Assembly (NCBI GenBank): GCA_022419385.1
Contig: JAJUBI010000001.1
Location: forward strand, 62,001-126,000
Reading direction: 5' to 3'
From: Paraconiothyrium sp. Pb-2020
Taxonomy: Eukaryota; Ascomycota; Dothideomycetes; Pleosporales; Didymosphaeriaceae
Length of the DNA: 64,000 bases
Shown: piece by piece, positions 12,045 through 25,403 of the stretch
Position numbering within the stretch: the first letter of the stretch is position 1
Layout of the letters: each line of letters opens with the position of its first letter
Notes under the pieces: model-generated
Databases searched by the model: none
What the model was told of the DNA's origin: nothing
The model's input: the letters and a program-made list of their open reading frames with translations, nothing else
Made by a program: the position numbers and the translations under genes

Positions 12045-12977
12045 ATGGCAGCTACCGCAGCTGTCTTCAGTGACCCTGAACTCTTCGAACATATCATCTC
12101 TGAGCACCCGCCATTCGACATCATCCGCTATCAACGCGTGAACCGCACATGGCAGAAGCTTATTGCCGCCTCGCCCCTCTTGCAGTATAGGGCATGGCTG
12201 CGCAATGACTTCCTAGATCACACTCAGTACGTCCAGCCTGACGATCTCATACCCGAACTTGGCTCATGGGATCTTAGATATCCGTATGGCTCCGAGGCTG
12301 CAAAAGACTACAACACCAAGCGGTATATCGACAACGTCTCCAAGCACCTGCACCCAGTCATTGTCGCGAACATCATGAAGGACTTGCCTGATGATCCGAA
12401 GTTTTCTTTCGACCCAAATCAGGACATGGATAAGTGGGGCTTTGGGGGGTATTTTGTCTTCCGTCCTGTACTTCTGCGCGCCTTACATGATTGGTACGAG
12501 AAACACAAGTCGTCCGAACATGTATGGGGCCACATCTCCCTTTATCGGCCTCAATCGCGTCGCTGCAATTGGTCCGTCCCCTGCTCGGACGACTCGGGGA
12601 TTCAATTTGAGCTCGAGGTAAGACATGTTGACGAACGCGACGCTGGGTGCGACACTGAAGACTACTCCGGCAACATCGTGATCAACAAGGGTCCTGACGA
12701 GCCGTTGTTTCTGACGCTGAGTGATTTACTGCGAAGGCTTGACGAGCTGTGGGACAGATGGATCGGCAGTGAGCGGGAGATACATTATCTGAGCCATGAT
12801 AGGGAAGGCTGCGATTACAATCTTGGCTTGCCGGATTATTGTCTGGAGTCGAGCGATGAGGAAGAAGAGTACGATGAAGAGGATGAAGATGAAAAGATAG
12901 AGGGAATCAAATTTGGTGAGAAGATGACGGTGGAAGAGCATATTGATGCTTGTGTGAGGAGGGCCTCGGATAAATAA
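12045..12977 (+). CDS. F-box-like protein
   Basis: This 310-residue, single-exon protein begins with an F-box-like segment: PELFEHIISEHPPFDIIRYQRVNRTWQKLI at residues about 10-40, the pattern of fungal F-box proteins that bind Skp1 in SCF ubiquitin ligases. The C terminus is strongly acidic (runs of Glu and Asp around residues 265-285). The central part has no motif I recognise. The ATG at 12045 was chosen because its context (GTCATGG) is good and the F-box follows at once; an in-frame ATG at 11778 would add 89 residues. It is the first intact gene after the transposon block. Substrate and biological role cannot be inferred. Confidence 0.75.
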   Translation: MAATAAVFSDPELFEHIISEHPPFDIIRYQRVNRTWQKLIAASPLLQYRAWLRNDFLDHTQYVQPDDLIPELGSWDLRYPYGSEAAKDYNTKRYIDNVSKHLHPVIVANIMKDLPDDPKFSFDPNQDMDKWGFGGYFVFRPVLLRALHDWYEKHKSSEHVWGHISLYRPQSRRCNWSVPCSDDSGIQFELEVRHVDERDAGCDTEDYSGNIVINKGPDEPLFLTLSDLLRRLDELWDRWIGSEREIHYLSHDREGCDYNLGLPDYCLESSDEEEEYDEEDEDEKIEGIKFGEKMTVEEHIDACVRRASDK

Positions 12978-13421
12978 GACACCAAAAACGAATATTTAAA
13001 GCCTGCGCTGGTATTATTGGTTTTCTCGTGTCCGTCTGATCATCCGTACGGGTGCCTCGCTTGCTCTGTCGCCGCATCCACGCTTGAGCCAGGGTCGGAA
13101 GGCTTGATGTCTAGAGGTGGGGATCGTGGCGAGGTTTTTGTCTCTCCTATACGGTGCCTGAGGAATCCTTGATCAAAAGGATGCGGTACGAACTGTATAC
13201 GAGTTCTCTTGAGGGTCCACTTGCGTATTGCATTCCATAGGTGGCTCTCTGATTTGCGAAACTCTTTGATTTAGAGAATTCTCTGCTACTGGAGCATATG
13301 CATAGTGATTATGTAACAGGCCTTTCACCCGCCTACGTTGGAAATGCTCCGCATACTGGAAACGGTGCATATGGCCCTATCGAAATCAATCTAAGATCTG
13401 GTTGTGGACAGAGCGTAAAAA
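12978..13421. other. Intergenic region
   Basis: I see no gene, RNA or repeat in this stretch; only short chance reading frames are present. Confidence 0.4.
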
Positions 13422-14890
13422 ATGTTCACTAACCTTCAACGTCTGTTGTATGGCTGTGAAGCTATGAAATTTGTCTGTGATTCACCGCAATTCGTCAGCC
13501 TTCCAAACTGGCACAGCAAAGATGATCTTTGGACTATTAAGCGTGGCTATAAAACCTTCCAGGCCGAGTTCCTCACTTCATTCACGAGCGGGAGCTCTGC
13601 TGGCAGCATTTTCATAATGGAGTCGTCGTCGACGGGCACTTGGTTGTCTCATCTGGGCGCAGTTGCCATTCAAGCATCGCGTCGGGCAATGGCAGCCTCC
13701 TTACAAGAAGGATACGGGTGTGCTGTCGAGGTTTCAGAGCTATGGCTCGCACTTAGCCGTAGTACCTATTTCGGTATCGTGCACGACGAGCTTTGTACTG
13801 GCCAATGTGAGTATTGGTAAGGTGAAATGATGGGGAGTATGTAATTCGTCTCGATGCCCAGAGAAATGCATTCGAGGATCCACTCACGGCGCGGGAATAA
13901 TGTCGCTCTGTCTACCTTCCCTTTTCATACCTGTACTCCATACGATGACACATGGGTCTCAGCCCTCCCAAGCGAGCTGTATACCCAGCCATATGGCTCC
14001 ATTGACTTCAGTGCGTACCTTCCCATCGTACCTGGTAACACTACCTACATCGATGTCTCCCCTTTGTTATAGAAACTTCTGTCGAACGTGGAAAAAGTCC
14101 ATTGGACTGTGGTGGATACAGCAGGGAACCAATGCCACGGTACTTGACTTAACTTAGCGACGGTCGACACGACATCCGTATAGTTGCGATCTATTCAGTG
14201 ATGGTGCGAAGAGCGAGGCTTTGGAACTACATCATGATAAGACACCGCCGTATCTTTGGCGCGATAAGTTATGGAAGACCAATGGAACTGGGGTGTGGAA
14301 CACTGCTTTCTCAGTCACCGCGATTATTGTTGGGTGACGATATGCAGTTTCTGATAAGTGGCGAAGCAGGTGTGTATCGGGCGGAGCTTGGCCGACCGCC
14401 GTTGTCCCTTCTCCGACAATCTAGTGAATCCAGGACTCCTGTGGATCATGCGACTCATATCATTTCTCTTGATACAGATCGAGATTATCCCGCCAATCCA
14501 TTCGAACAGCCTCCTTCGTGGCTCTTCCTATAGCCCATCGACCGGTTCCGCACGACGGGAACATGAGAGAATAGAACTTCCGATTGCAGGGCTGCTAGTC
14601 AACTTAGTTCTGCTCACGCGCGTATATTTCCATATGCGTCTCATCACGCATGGATCAAGATGGTCTCAACCATATCGGGATTAGAGAAGCTCCGCTGCAT
14701 TGCGTTGTGGTTTGCTTCTGGTGGTTAAGCGAACCGATTGGTGCATTTCGTGCATTGCTTTCCACGAGCCCCGCATACTGGACCACCTTGTTGGATCCAT
14801 TGAGAATCCAGAAGGAGTGGTGGGAGCAGGGTTTCAAATTAAGCATGGCAAGCTCATTAGCGTTGTTTCGCCTATTGCGCCGTGGCTGAT
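13422..14890 (+). pseudogene. Decayed coding region of unknown family
   Basis: Several protein-like blocks follow one another on the plus strand in different frames, without splice sites that would join them cleanly. Examples are LPNWHSKDDLWTIKRGYKTF (about 13500), RVGQWQPPYKKDTGVLSRF (about 13680, another frame), CTPYDDTWVSALPSELYTQ (about 13930), and PPYLWRDKLWKTNGTGVW (about 14250), interrupted by stops. The bias toward Trp, Pro, Gly and Asn suggests an extracellular carbohydrate-active or lectin-like protein, but I cannot name a family. A gene with many introns is the alternative; I could not make one work. It lies close to the RIP-affected block. Confidence 0.4.
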
Positions 14891-15205
14891 GCACCGGCGA
14901 ATTTGAGGGGTTAGTACCCCGATCCCCGCTAGAACCTGGGGACATATTGCAAAGAATCCATGTCTTCCAGGACGGGAGACGTACCATGATCTTAAGCGAA
15001 AAGAGAAACCCTCGCCGAAATAATTTGGCTTTTGATTAAGTCCACTAGTTCATGCTTGATTCCCACCTAAACAATCCTTGTCGTATATAAGCAAAACAAT
15101 CGAACGATGATATCCGTTTTGAAACCACATTTCGATGTGATGATGCTGCCAAACATCCTCCTCCAATGAGGCTCGACGCGTGCTCTAATTTGTCTCTGCG
15201 CTTGA

Positions 15206-15213
15206 TATATAAA
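15206..15213 (+). promoter_or_regulatory. TATA box of the broken secreted-protein gene
   Basis: TATATAAA lies 77 bp before the ATG at 15290, a normal fungal core-promoter distance. Confidence 0.5.
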
Positions 15214-15289
15214 TCCTAGATACGTTCCTAGGCGTGTGTTATACTGTACCCACCGTGCAATCATTAAATCCTGCATCAGTGTCGCAAAC

Positions 15290-16241
15290 ATGAAGTCTCT
15301 CTATCTCACATTCGTCCCAGTGGCCTCGGCCCAATATTTCAGCTTTGGCGACTACTTCTCGACCGGTCCTGTCGCCACCAACTCATGGATCCGACAGGCC
15401 ACCACAACCCTCGTGTTGCCGGCTCTCAACAGTCCGCATAACGGAAACTTGGCTTATGGCCCGGCATGGGTACCAAGTTCGATTCGGGAGCCGATGGCCA
15501 CCTCGTCCAGGGCCTTGCCATCTCTACCGTCGGTCAAGGGTAAGGTTACACAATGAGATCGAGTACCCCGTCATATATTCATCGCCTATAGATCTCCATG
15601 CAATTTTGCCGCCTCCGATGTCAAGTGGTGCGTTGTCGCGAGTACATATGATGGTATTTCTCTCCATGTACGCAAGCGAGGAGATTTCAATTTTAAGCCA
15701 TGGATAGGGGAACAGCACGACGGTACCCCGTAGCGCGCGAACCCTGGTGACAAGGTCACGTATGACTGTAAGCTCACTTGGTCGCAGCACACGTACTCTG
15801 CTTCGGTGCTTACCCATTGGCAGATAAATACAACGATGCGACCGCCAACTTCGACCAAACGGTGTCCGTGAACGGCGTCAAAGTGTCCACCCTATCTACA
15901 AGTACGAGAGCCTCCCTAGACTTCGATACATATACTGACCTTTCGCAGAGAGTGGCCATGGCGCAGGCTGGGGCACAGGTAAGTCGGAAATACCGAGCCA
16001 TTTCAGGCTAAGACCTGGTCACTAATCAGGTTGACCGACAGCAATGGAATGCCAACAGGCGAATTGCGGAACGGTACCGGAGCACCACTACCTCAACACA
16101 ACGATTATCATGAACACGGCAGACCCTAACTACAAGAACACCCTTGGCCTTAACGGCGCTTCGGGAAACCTAGTCACGGCAGATGGCGGCAAGACCTGGA
16201 CTGTTGCTGATATCAAGATCAACCAGTACACGTATACCTAG
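15290..16241 (+). pseudogene. Secreted-protein gene with five exons, broken by a frameshift and a stop
   Basis: A short signal-like start (MKSLYLTFVPVASAQ) leads into exons that join cleanly at 15539/15592, 15767/15824, 15901/15949 and 15978/16042, all with GT...AG introns and matching phases. The last exons are typical of fungal secreted proteins (GHGAGWGTAMECQ, NCGTVPEHHYLNTT, DGGKTWTVADIKI). Two lesions spoil the frame: exon 1 needs one extra base near 15453, between GNLA and the expected LWPGMG, and exon 2 has an in-frame TAG at 15731. TAG would be CAG before one C-to-T change, which is the RIP direction. The signal peptide is also short. The family resembles conserved fungal secreted proteins of unknown function; an assembly error could explain the indel but less easily both lesions. 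Confidence 0.7.
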
Positions 16242-16632
16242 GTAGATTCAATGAAGCACACGAAGGCGTGAGGAGAAATCCCCAGTCCATTCATTTCTCA
16301 CTTTCGCAGATTTGCATCGTTCATTGTGGTCCCTTTGTATATATATCACAAAATCAAGCCACTATCATCATTAGGTACTAACAAAACTCCGAATATCTGA
16401 GATGTGTCTACGACGTGTATCGCGAAAGTAGAGGTCTCTCTATTTTAGGACTAAATACACTCCAATAGATCGACATAGTGTCTGCAACGAAACAGAACGT
16501 ATACCTTTACCAGATAGAATGAAAGCGCCCACAGAAGACAAAACAATTGAATGATCCAGCACATTCATGAGCTGAGGCAGTCCCTAGAGTTTGAAGCGGC
16601 CCTGGAACCTAAGGCATCCGGCGGGGCAATGC
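16242..16632. other. Intergenic region between convergent genes
   Basis: Three-prime ends of the secreted pseudogene and of the tyrosinase face each other here. I see no gene; terminators and poly(A) signals cannot be defined. Confidence 0.4.
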
Positions 16633-17723
16633 TCACACGTACTCCGCGCAGATCAAGTCACCTCGCAAGTCCATAACATCCCCGACTGTAGCATTAGCAA
16701 TCAGTCCCACCATCCAAAGAGTGTGGTTCAAAGTCGTCACATTGGCAGAATCCCCATCGTAGTCGAGTAGCTCAGGTCCAGGGTAGGTGAAGTTGTTCTG
16801 TGCAAGATACGAATCAGTGGGGATATTGCGTCCTCCCATATCAGTCAGCCTGTAGGTCAGGTTGTTTAGCTGCCAGGACCACCACAATCTATCCAGGTTG
16901 GTATGATGCAAAAAGAAGAGCGGGTCGGAGGGACTGGCGACGACATCCAGCATGGTGCCGCCGACACCGCCGTGGCCGGCCGTATGAGGGTTCTGCTGGA
17001 AGCAATCGTACGCTTCATCGTAGGTAGTGGTGTTGGTACATTCAGCAATGTTGTCAAGGGTTGCACCTTGGAAGATATCGGTGTTAGTCTCGCGGGTAAG
17101 ACAGTAGTTCGCGTAATTCGTGTATTGGGTGATGTGTAGTTCGAGCTGCGTGAATGGTCCATCGGAGACACAGGATCCATTGGTTCCAGCAGTTCCGAAG
17201 CCGGTATCTGGATCGAAGACAACAGAAGCCGTGAGATTGTCGACGTCCAGTGCTTCCTCCCAATACCTGGGCAGATTTAGCCTCAGCGTAGATATTACTC
17301 ATGCGTGAGGGTTTACTCACGGTTGTGCACCAGTGTATCCACACTCTGTTTGTAGCAGGTATTCGTGCGCGCGCATGTAGAGTCGGTGCCATGGCAGAAA
17401 CTGACCAACGTTGTGTATGAAGTTTGACTGCACGACATGGCCGTACACGAGCTCATCCCAGCGATTCTCAGCCCAGTCGAACAGCTGAGCTGGAGCGTTC
17501 ATCAGACAGAGCTCGGCGTCGATATAAGCAGCCTTCTCATCGTCGCTCAGGTTTTGCCTACCTTGTCAGTAAGAATGCTAGATAGATTACTCGAGACTCA
17601 CCACGCCTTACGTTGATTGGTAGTGCATGTCCCTTCAGAGCTTGTATCGCGAGTGTGGTGAGGAATTGCCTCCGCCGCCGTTACTACGAGTGCAACTGCT
17701 GCAACTAGTGTAAAATACCGCAT
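16633..17723 (-). CDS. Secreted tyrosinase-family copper oxidase
   Basis: Exons 17602-17723, 17321-17557 and 16633-17266 give 330 residues; both introns are GT...AG and phases match. Residues 1-19 form a signal peptide (MRYFTLVAAVALVVTAAEA). The CuA site is H81, H89 and H98 (GHVV, FIHN, FLPWHR), followed by YMRAHEYLL. The CuB site is H214, H218 and the pair H240-H241 (NPHTAGHGG, DPLFFLHHTNLDRLWW). Tyrosinases hydroxylate monophenols or oxidise o-diphenols to quinones using two coppers. The length fits the short secreted fungal type without a C-terminal lid domain. Several N-x-S/T sites suggest glycosylation. The substrate is not predictable; members act on melanin precursors, peptide tyrosines or secondary metabolites. 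All six copper ligands are present, so activity is likely. Confidence 0.92.
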
Positions 17724-19391
17724 AATGAAGTGAATGATGATGTGAATACACAAGTGAGTGACAAAGGATTTGCCGGATAGGTTGGAACGAATGACGAGCG
17801 CGCAGAATTGAAGGAGTGCTCGAAAATTGCAGTGAACACCGAGAAAGCGAATGCAATGCGCGATGAATATGCATTGTAGCGTGATTCCTCTGCCTTTTTC
17901 ATCTTCACCTTCTGCTTTCACCACCGCGACTGCTTGCGTGTCTACATACGCAGCTGCGTGTTGGTCGTTCCCTTTCATTTACCATCATCGTGGTATTGTC
18001 ACATCCTAAGGCACAGCAATCCTTGGAATCTATTCGAGTTAGTTCTAGCGGCTCGATATGGGGAAGGATGAACATACAGTCGTGTAGTGCCATGTAAAAT
18101 CGGACGCTGCCCCAGGGTAAGAAGAGCTATACCTAGGCTGTGGTCCATGCGTAATTCTTGATGCCCAGTCGAAAATCGAAATATCACATTCACTGCATCA
18201 AGAAAGCAGATCTTCGGTTGCGATGCCGTTTTGGGTCTATGAGAGATGCGCTAGAACTATTCCAGTTGTCGTTTCACGCGTCCAACCCTTTTGTGGGTCG
18301 GTCCAAGTGTCTGGACTCGTCATCACAACGAGAAACATCCTTGACCCACTACGCGTACACCACGACTACGTACACGCCTCAGTAAATCGTGACTCATGAG
18401 ATGCGTCTGCCGTAGGGCATGACTGCACTCTGTAATCAAGACAGACATCTTACTTTCCAACTGTCCGGACTTCATAACACGTTGCGTTGACCTTTTGGAA
18501 GGCCACAGATACCGTAGCTCGGCTAATGAGTCCTGCAGTCCGCCAATCAATAATATTTGAAGGTACTCAAGATATTCGACGCACGCGTCTTGCTCGATTT
18601 GTATGCAATGTATGCTCCACATACGGTCAGGATCTCGCCCCCTTGAATTAAGGTGTCGGGGCAGTGCGCATTACTCGCAAAGCCCTGCAAGAGGAACAAG
18701 TGTGACGAAGTTTCTCTAGATCTCATGCGACCTTGTGCGTAGTTGTTAGCGACTTGGTATTTTTCTTCATCGGAGTCAGCATGTTGTTATTAGAATTTCA
18801 TGCTCTCTGCCCGCATGGGCAGCGGGATAGACCATACTGTGGATTGACATAAACAGAGTTAAGAAGAGAACCAGACAAATCAGATACGCATTAAGCGAAC
18901 CCGTGCGGATCGACAGAAAGACAACAAGGCAGGATAACATATCTCGGAGATGTCTGTTACCGATGTACATTTAGATCCGAAATTGAATCGAATAGGGATC
19001 AAGGATCTCATGCACATCTAGTCCACAATCATCTCTAAACATCCGCTTCATAGACACAAATCCGATAGATATCGAACCGTCCTGCTAATATCTGTTCTCA
19101 CTCCATGCAACCTTTCTCCATTGCCTAAACATTTCTATGGACTAGGATTGACAGCCTTTGGACAGGTATCCAGTTCACCATCACTGACAAGGGTGTCACG
19201 TGTCTCACCGGTCCAGCAAGGCGGTGCAGCCGAACACGAAAACCCCGCTTTCATACGTACATGCAGTCATACATAGGGCCAATAGGGTCGAAACCGACCC
19301 CACCATAACTTGGATACTCATCGTTAAGCAACGCTTGTACACAAGTGTTTTCCAACATTTCCATCATCACGACATTGATTTGTCACCGAAC
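17724..19391. other. Intergenic region upstream of the tyrosinase and HET genes
   Basis: About 1.7 kb separates two divergent genes. I find no conserved coding block, tRNA or repeat. It must contain both promoters, but no clear TATA box stands out. Confidence 0.4.
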
Positions 19392-21236
19392 ATGGCGCAA
19401 CCTTGCCGACATCCTGATATCAGACAGTTCGACGGTGTCAGGGCTTGCCTCGCTTGCGGCGAGGCTACTATCGATCACGTGGTATCGTTACCGGCTGGCG
19501 TCGATGCCAACGACACTCAATACCAATACAACAAGCTCAACTACACCCTTGGACAAGAAATCAGATTGCTGGTCGTAAAATGCGGAGACGGAGATGACCC
19601 TCTGCTCTGTGATATTATTGTGGTCAATCTAGACGATGAACCTCGATACGAAGCAGTATCATATACATGGGCTACAGAGAGCGGCGATCAGAGCTTTTCT
19701 GGAAAGATTCACTGCCCAGCCGGCACCGTGTCCGTTACAAAGAATTGTCAAGCAGCCGTCCGCAGGCTGAGAAAACGGCATTTCGAGCGACGCTTGTGGA
19801 TTGACGCGGTTTGCATCGACCAGAAAAATGTTGCAGAACGAAATCATCAGGTGGCCTTGATGGAAAAGATATATTCAGGAGCTGCTCAAGTCCTTGTGTT
19901 CATCAATGCTTCGACACGTCAGGGCACTTTCGCTCCTCTCTGCAAATGGTTGCAAGGTCCGCCTGACGTCGGGCCAACTGGGGATGAGGTAGAAGCGGCC
20001 ACCGATGTTCTGACGCGAAGATGGTTCAAGCGTGTTTGGGTGATCCAAGAGATGGCTTTGGCTAAATTGGCTCGCTTATACCTCCCGGACGCTGACATTA
20101 GTCTTAACGATCAGGTGATTGGCCGGCTCTATGAGCTCTGGCAGAGAGGGCCTCGTATCGATTGGCCAAGTCCCTTGAGATGGACTCCTGAGAAAAGGGA
20201 GACTGTGGATCTTGCTTATCTACTGCGAGCAACACACAAGTGCGCAGCCACGGATGAAAGAGACAAGATCTATGCCATACTCAGCCTAGTAGACTCTGAG
20301 TACCGGTCGCTTATAACCGTAGACTACTCAATGAGTCCAGCACTGGTTTATACTGGGGCGGCTAAAGCAATCATCTTACGTTATCGAACTCTACACGCAC
20401 TGCACTTGCATTGGAATGCGTATAACGCTGATTGGCCGTCGTGGGTTCCAAACTACGGTAGTGAACAAAAAAGTGACATGGAGAACGGGATCATTCAATT
20501 TGAAGGAGTTCGTGTAGGAGCCTGGAGCTCGACTTTATCGTTTGACGAACCTCGAGGGGTGGGTTCAGATTCTTTTTGTCAACACCCCGTCACAGTCGAG
20601 TTTTTTGACCTGATTACATCCGCTGGAGACCAGATCAAGCCGTGTCTGCGTGTTCGCGCACATTACATCGATATAATCGTAGCACAGACCCGAGAACCTT
20701 TAAAAGGCCATTCGTGGGCAAGAAGATATGATGAGGAGTTGGGCCTACCATTTTCGATTGACAATTTCTTCAATATGTTTGGGCCACAGCCTCATGCCGC
20801 ATTCTATATGCCGATGCATTATGTCTTGGATTTTATAAAAGCAGCTCGCAAGATAGAGGCCAATGTGCAGGGCTGGCAGGACTTGCAGGGCTTTCAGACC
20901 AGGAATTCCGTTGGATTCGTCAAAAAGCACCAATCGTTCATCAAGCAGCACCACACTTACGTAATGTCGTCTCCCCAAGCATCCTCCGGAGATACCATGG
21001 CCGACATCGTTGGGAGTCAATCATTCGAGATATTCGCGCTAGACGGGGCTCGGTGCCCCTTCATCCTGAGAAAACGTGCTGACGAGACATACGAGATCGT
21101 CTCTGAATGCTACGTGATGAGAGCGCTTGACCTGCATGACGGGAGCTGGAAAGAAGAAAGTAAATGGGGTCCATGGGGCGAGCTTCCGGATCCATTGCCA
21201 GTGGAAGAGCGGACGCGAATGATTGATATATATTGA
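19392..21236 (+). CDS. HET-domain (heterokaryon incompatibility) protein
   Basis: A single exon encodes 614 residues. An N-terminal motif (CRHPDIRQFDGVRACLACGEA, shortened here to its start and the CxxCG pair) often precedes HET domains in Dothideomycetes. The HET domain follows at about residues 86-210: YEAVSYTW (87-94), LWIDAVCIDQ (135-144), RNHQVALMEKIYSGA (150-164) and RWFKRVWVIQE. HET proteins trigger cell death when unlike fungal individuals fuse, usually together with a NOD-like receptor partner; none is seen nearby. The C-terminal part (from about residue 340) is the usual variable region. The ATG at 19392 is preferred because it starts the conserved block; an in-frame ATG at 19200 would add 64 unconserved residues. 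Confidence 0.9.
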   Translation: MAQPCRHPDIRQFDGVRACLACGEATIDHVVSLPAGVDANDTQYQYNKLNYTLGQEIRLLVVKCGDGDDPLLCDIIVVNLDDEPRYEAVSYTWATESGDQSFSGKIHCPAGTVSVTKNCQAAVRRLRKRHFERRLWIDAVCIDQKNVAERNHQVALMEKIYSGAAQVLVFINASTRQGTFAPLCKWLQGPPDVGPTGDEVEAATDVLTRRWFKRVWVIQEMALAKLARLYLPDADISLNDQVIGRLYELWQRGPRIDWPSPLRWTPEKRETVDLAYLLRATHKCAATDERDKIYAILSLVDSEYRSLITVDYSMSPALVYTGAAKAIILRYRTLHALHLHWNAYNADWPSWVPNYGSEQKSDMENGIIQFEGVRVGAWSSTLSFDEPRGVGSDSFCQHPVTVEFFDLITSAGDQIKPCLRVRAHYIDIIVAQTREPLKGHSWARRYDEELGLPFSIDNFFNMFGPQPHAAFYMPMHYVLDFIKAARKIEANVQGWQDLQGFQTRNSVGFVKKHQSFIKQHHTYVMSSPQASSGDTMADIVGSQSFEIFALDGARCPFILRKRADETYEIVSECYVMRALDLHDGSWKEESKWGPWGELPDPLPVEERTRMIDIY

Positions 21237-21852
21237 AAGAATCATTCCATGTAGTCTCCAAATGCTATTGCGTATGGTGTCACAGAGCGTTCGCGTACCA
21301 GTGGCCGAATCAATGGCGACGAGCAGGTCCGTCTACCGGCGGAGCCAGAATCGAACTAGGCAACTCGTGGTAACCGGAGAGAAACGGTTCAAGGCGATCC
21401 TGTGTGTTTCTGGGGCACAATAAGCGCAATGGTGCCAGCAATGGTGAAAAAGCCGGACTCTATGCCCCATGCTTGGTCCGCCTCTTCCCACGTAGACGCC
21501 CGTCCTTCGGGTGCGATGGCATGGCTGGTTTGTGGGAATGGTGTGGTACACTCTGTGACGAGGGTAACATTTAGCGTGGGCACGGGGTTTCGCTTTGTGG
21601 CTTTACGTGCTACTTAAAGGTTGGATGGTGGTCGTTACTCGTACAATGACAGGTGGCTAATTTAAGATTTCGCGCAAAACTGTAGCGTGGTGGGGCAAGG
21701 GTTTGCGAAGACCCGCTACAATGACACCATCCCGCGCTGCGACCCGCACCAATCGCACTACTTCACACCTGCGTCTCTCGGTCGTGTGTATAATCCACTC
21801 TCACAGACCCTCTTTTGAATCCGCCTTTCCAACATCGATCGACCAGGCCAAG
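21237..21852. other. Intergenic region
   Basis: About 600 bp between two plus-strand genes. No gene is visible. A tRNA-like B-box pattern near 21350 was considered and rejected. Confidence 0.4.
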
Positions 21853-22317
21853 ATGCCAGTTCAAGACCCCTTCCAGCTCCCCAATTCCGCCCAGGATCTT
21901 CCCCTCGCGAACGACCCACATGCTACGTTTTTCCTCAATTTCATTTCATCAATAAGTCCCGAGACGAAGCAGCCATGGTGTCCAGATGTCAGAGCAGCGC
22001 TACCGATGATTTGTGCTGCCTTCTCCGCCGACAATGCGCCTGAGGTCGGATATGTACATGTGGGGCAAAAGCCCGAGTATGTGAATGCGGCGGGCGCCTA
22101 TAGCCTTGGAAAAAAGCGACTAATATGAATGTTTAGGTGGAAGGATCTATCCAACGTACACCGGACTCAGTGGAATGTGAATGCTGTGCCGGCATTGGTG
22201 AGGTATCAACGTGTTGGTGGCGAGGTGAAGGAGACGGGCCGCTTGGTGGAGGGAGAGTTGCTGGATCAGAAGAAGCTCAAAGAGCTGGTTAGCAGGCTGC
22301 ATAAGTCAAATATCTGA
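21853..22317 (+). CDS. Thioredoxin-like protein of the TXNDC17/DUF953 family
   Basis: Exons 21853-22076 and 22137-22317 make 134 residues; the 60-bp intron is GTATGT...TTTAG. Members of this family are cytosolic disulfide reductases with the active site WCPDC. Here the motif is PWCPDV (residues 41-46): the first Cys (C43) is kept and the second is replaced by Val46. The cis-proline loop is intact (AVPALV, about 91-96). Without the second Cys the protein cannot run a normal dithiol cycle, but could act by a monothiol mechanism or as a chaperone. The ATG in AAGATGCC at 21853 gives the usual family length; a longer upstream frame adds 50 unconserved residues. Confidence 0.85.
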
Positions 22318-22705
22318 GTAAAGGTTCGAGTGTATTCACAGTTGCGGTGTCTGCAAAGAGATGGAGGGCGGCTTTGTAATGATTTTTTCCTGACCACTTA
22401 TGCATCTCGAATATTTGCTCTAAGCAGAAAGGATGTCGAAGCACGCCCTCACGAGAGTCCACAGCACTACTATCTACTGAAGGTCACTGATTCAGGTCGA
22501 TATATATCCACTCCATACAGTTCGCACGTTTCTTCACCTAGTAATACTATTGGCGAAAGCTTGATAGGCCAGATCATATCAATACCACAACTATGCTAAG
22601 GTAGGTACCTAAAGCTCCGAAACCAAGATAGTAATGGTATATATCTATATAGTCCTTTGGTCGCAAGGTTTACAGCTACAAACTACTCGCCACCGGGAAA
22701 CAACA
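22318..22705. other. Intergenic region between convergent genes
   Basis: No gene seen. It holds the 3' ends of the thioredoxin-like gene and of the vanillyl-alcohol-oxidase-like gene. Confidence 0.4.

Positions 22706-25403
<2,698 letters not shown>

Noticed and set aside
21333..21430. tRNA gene on the minus strand
   Set aside because: A B-box-like stretch (AGTTCGATTCT) and a GC-rich end are present, but there is no A box at the right distance and no cloverleaf could be drawn by eye.
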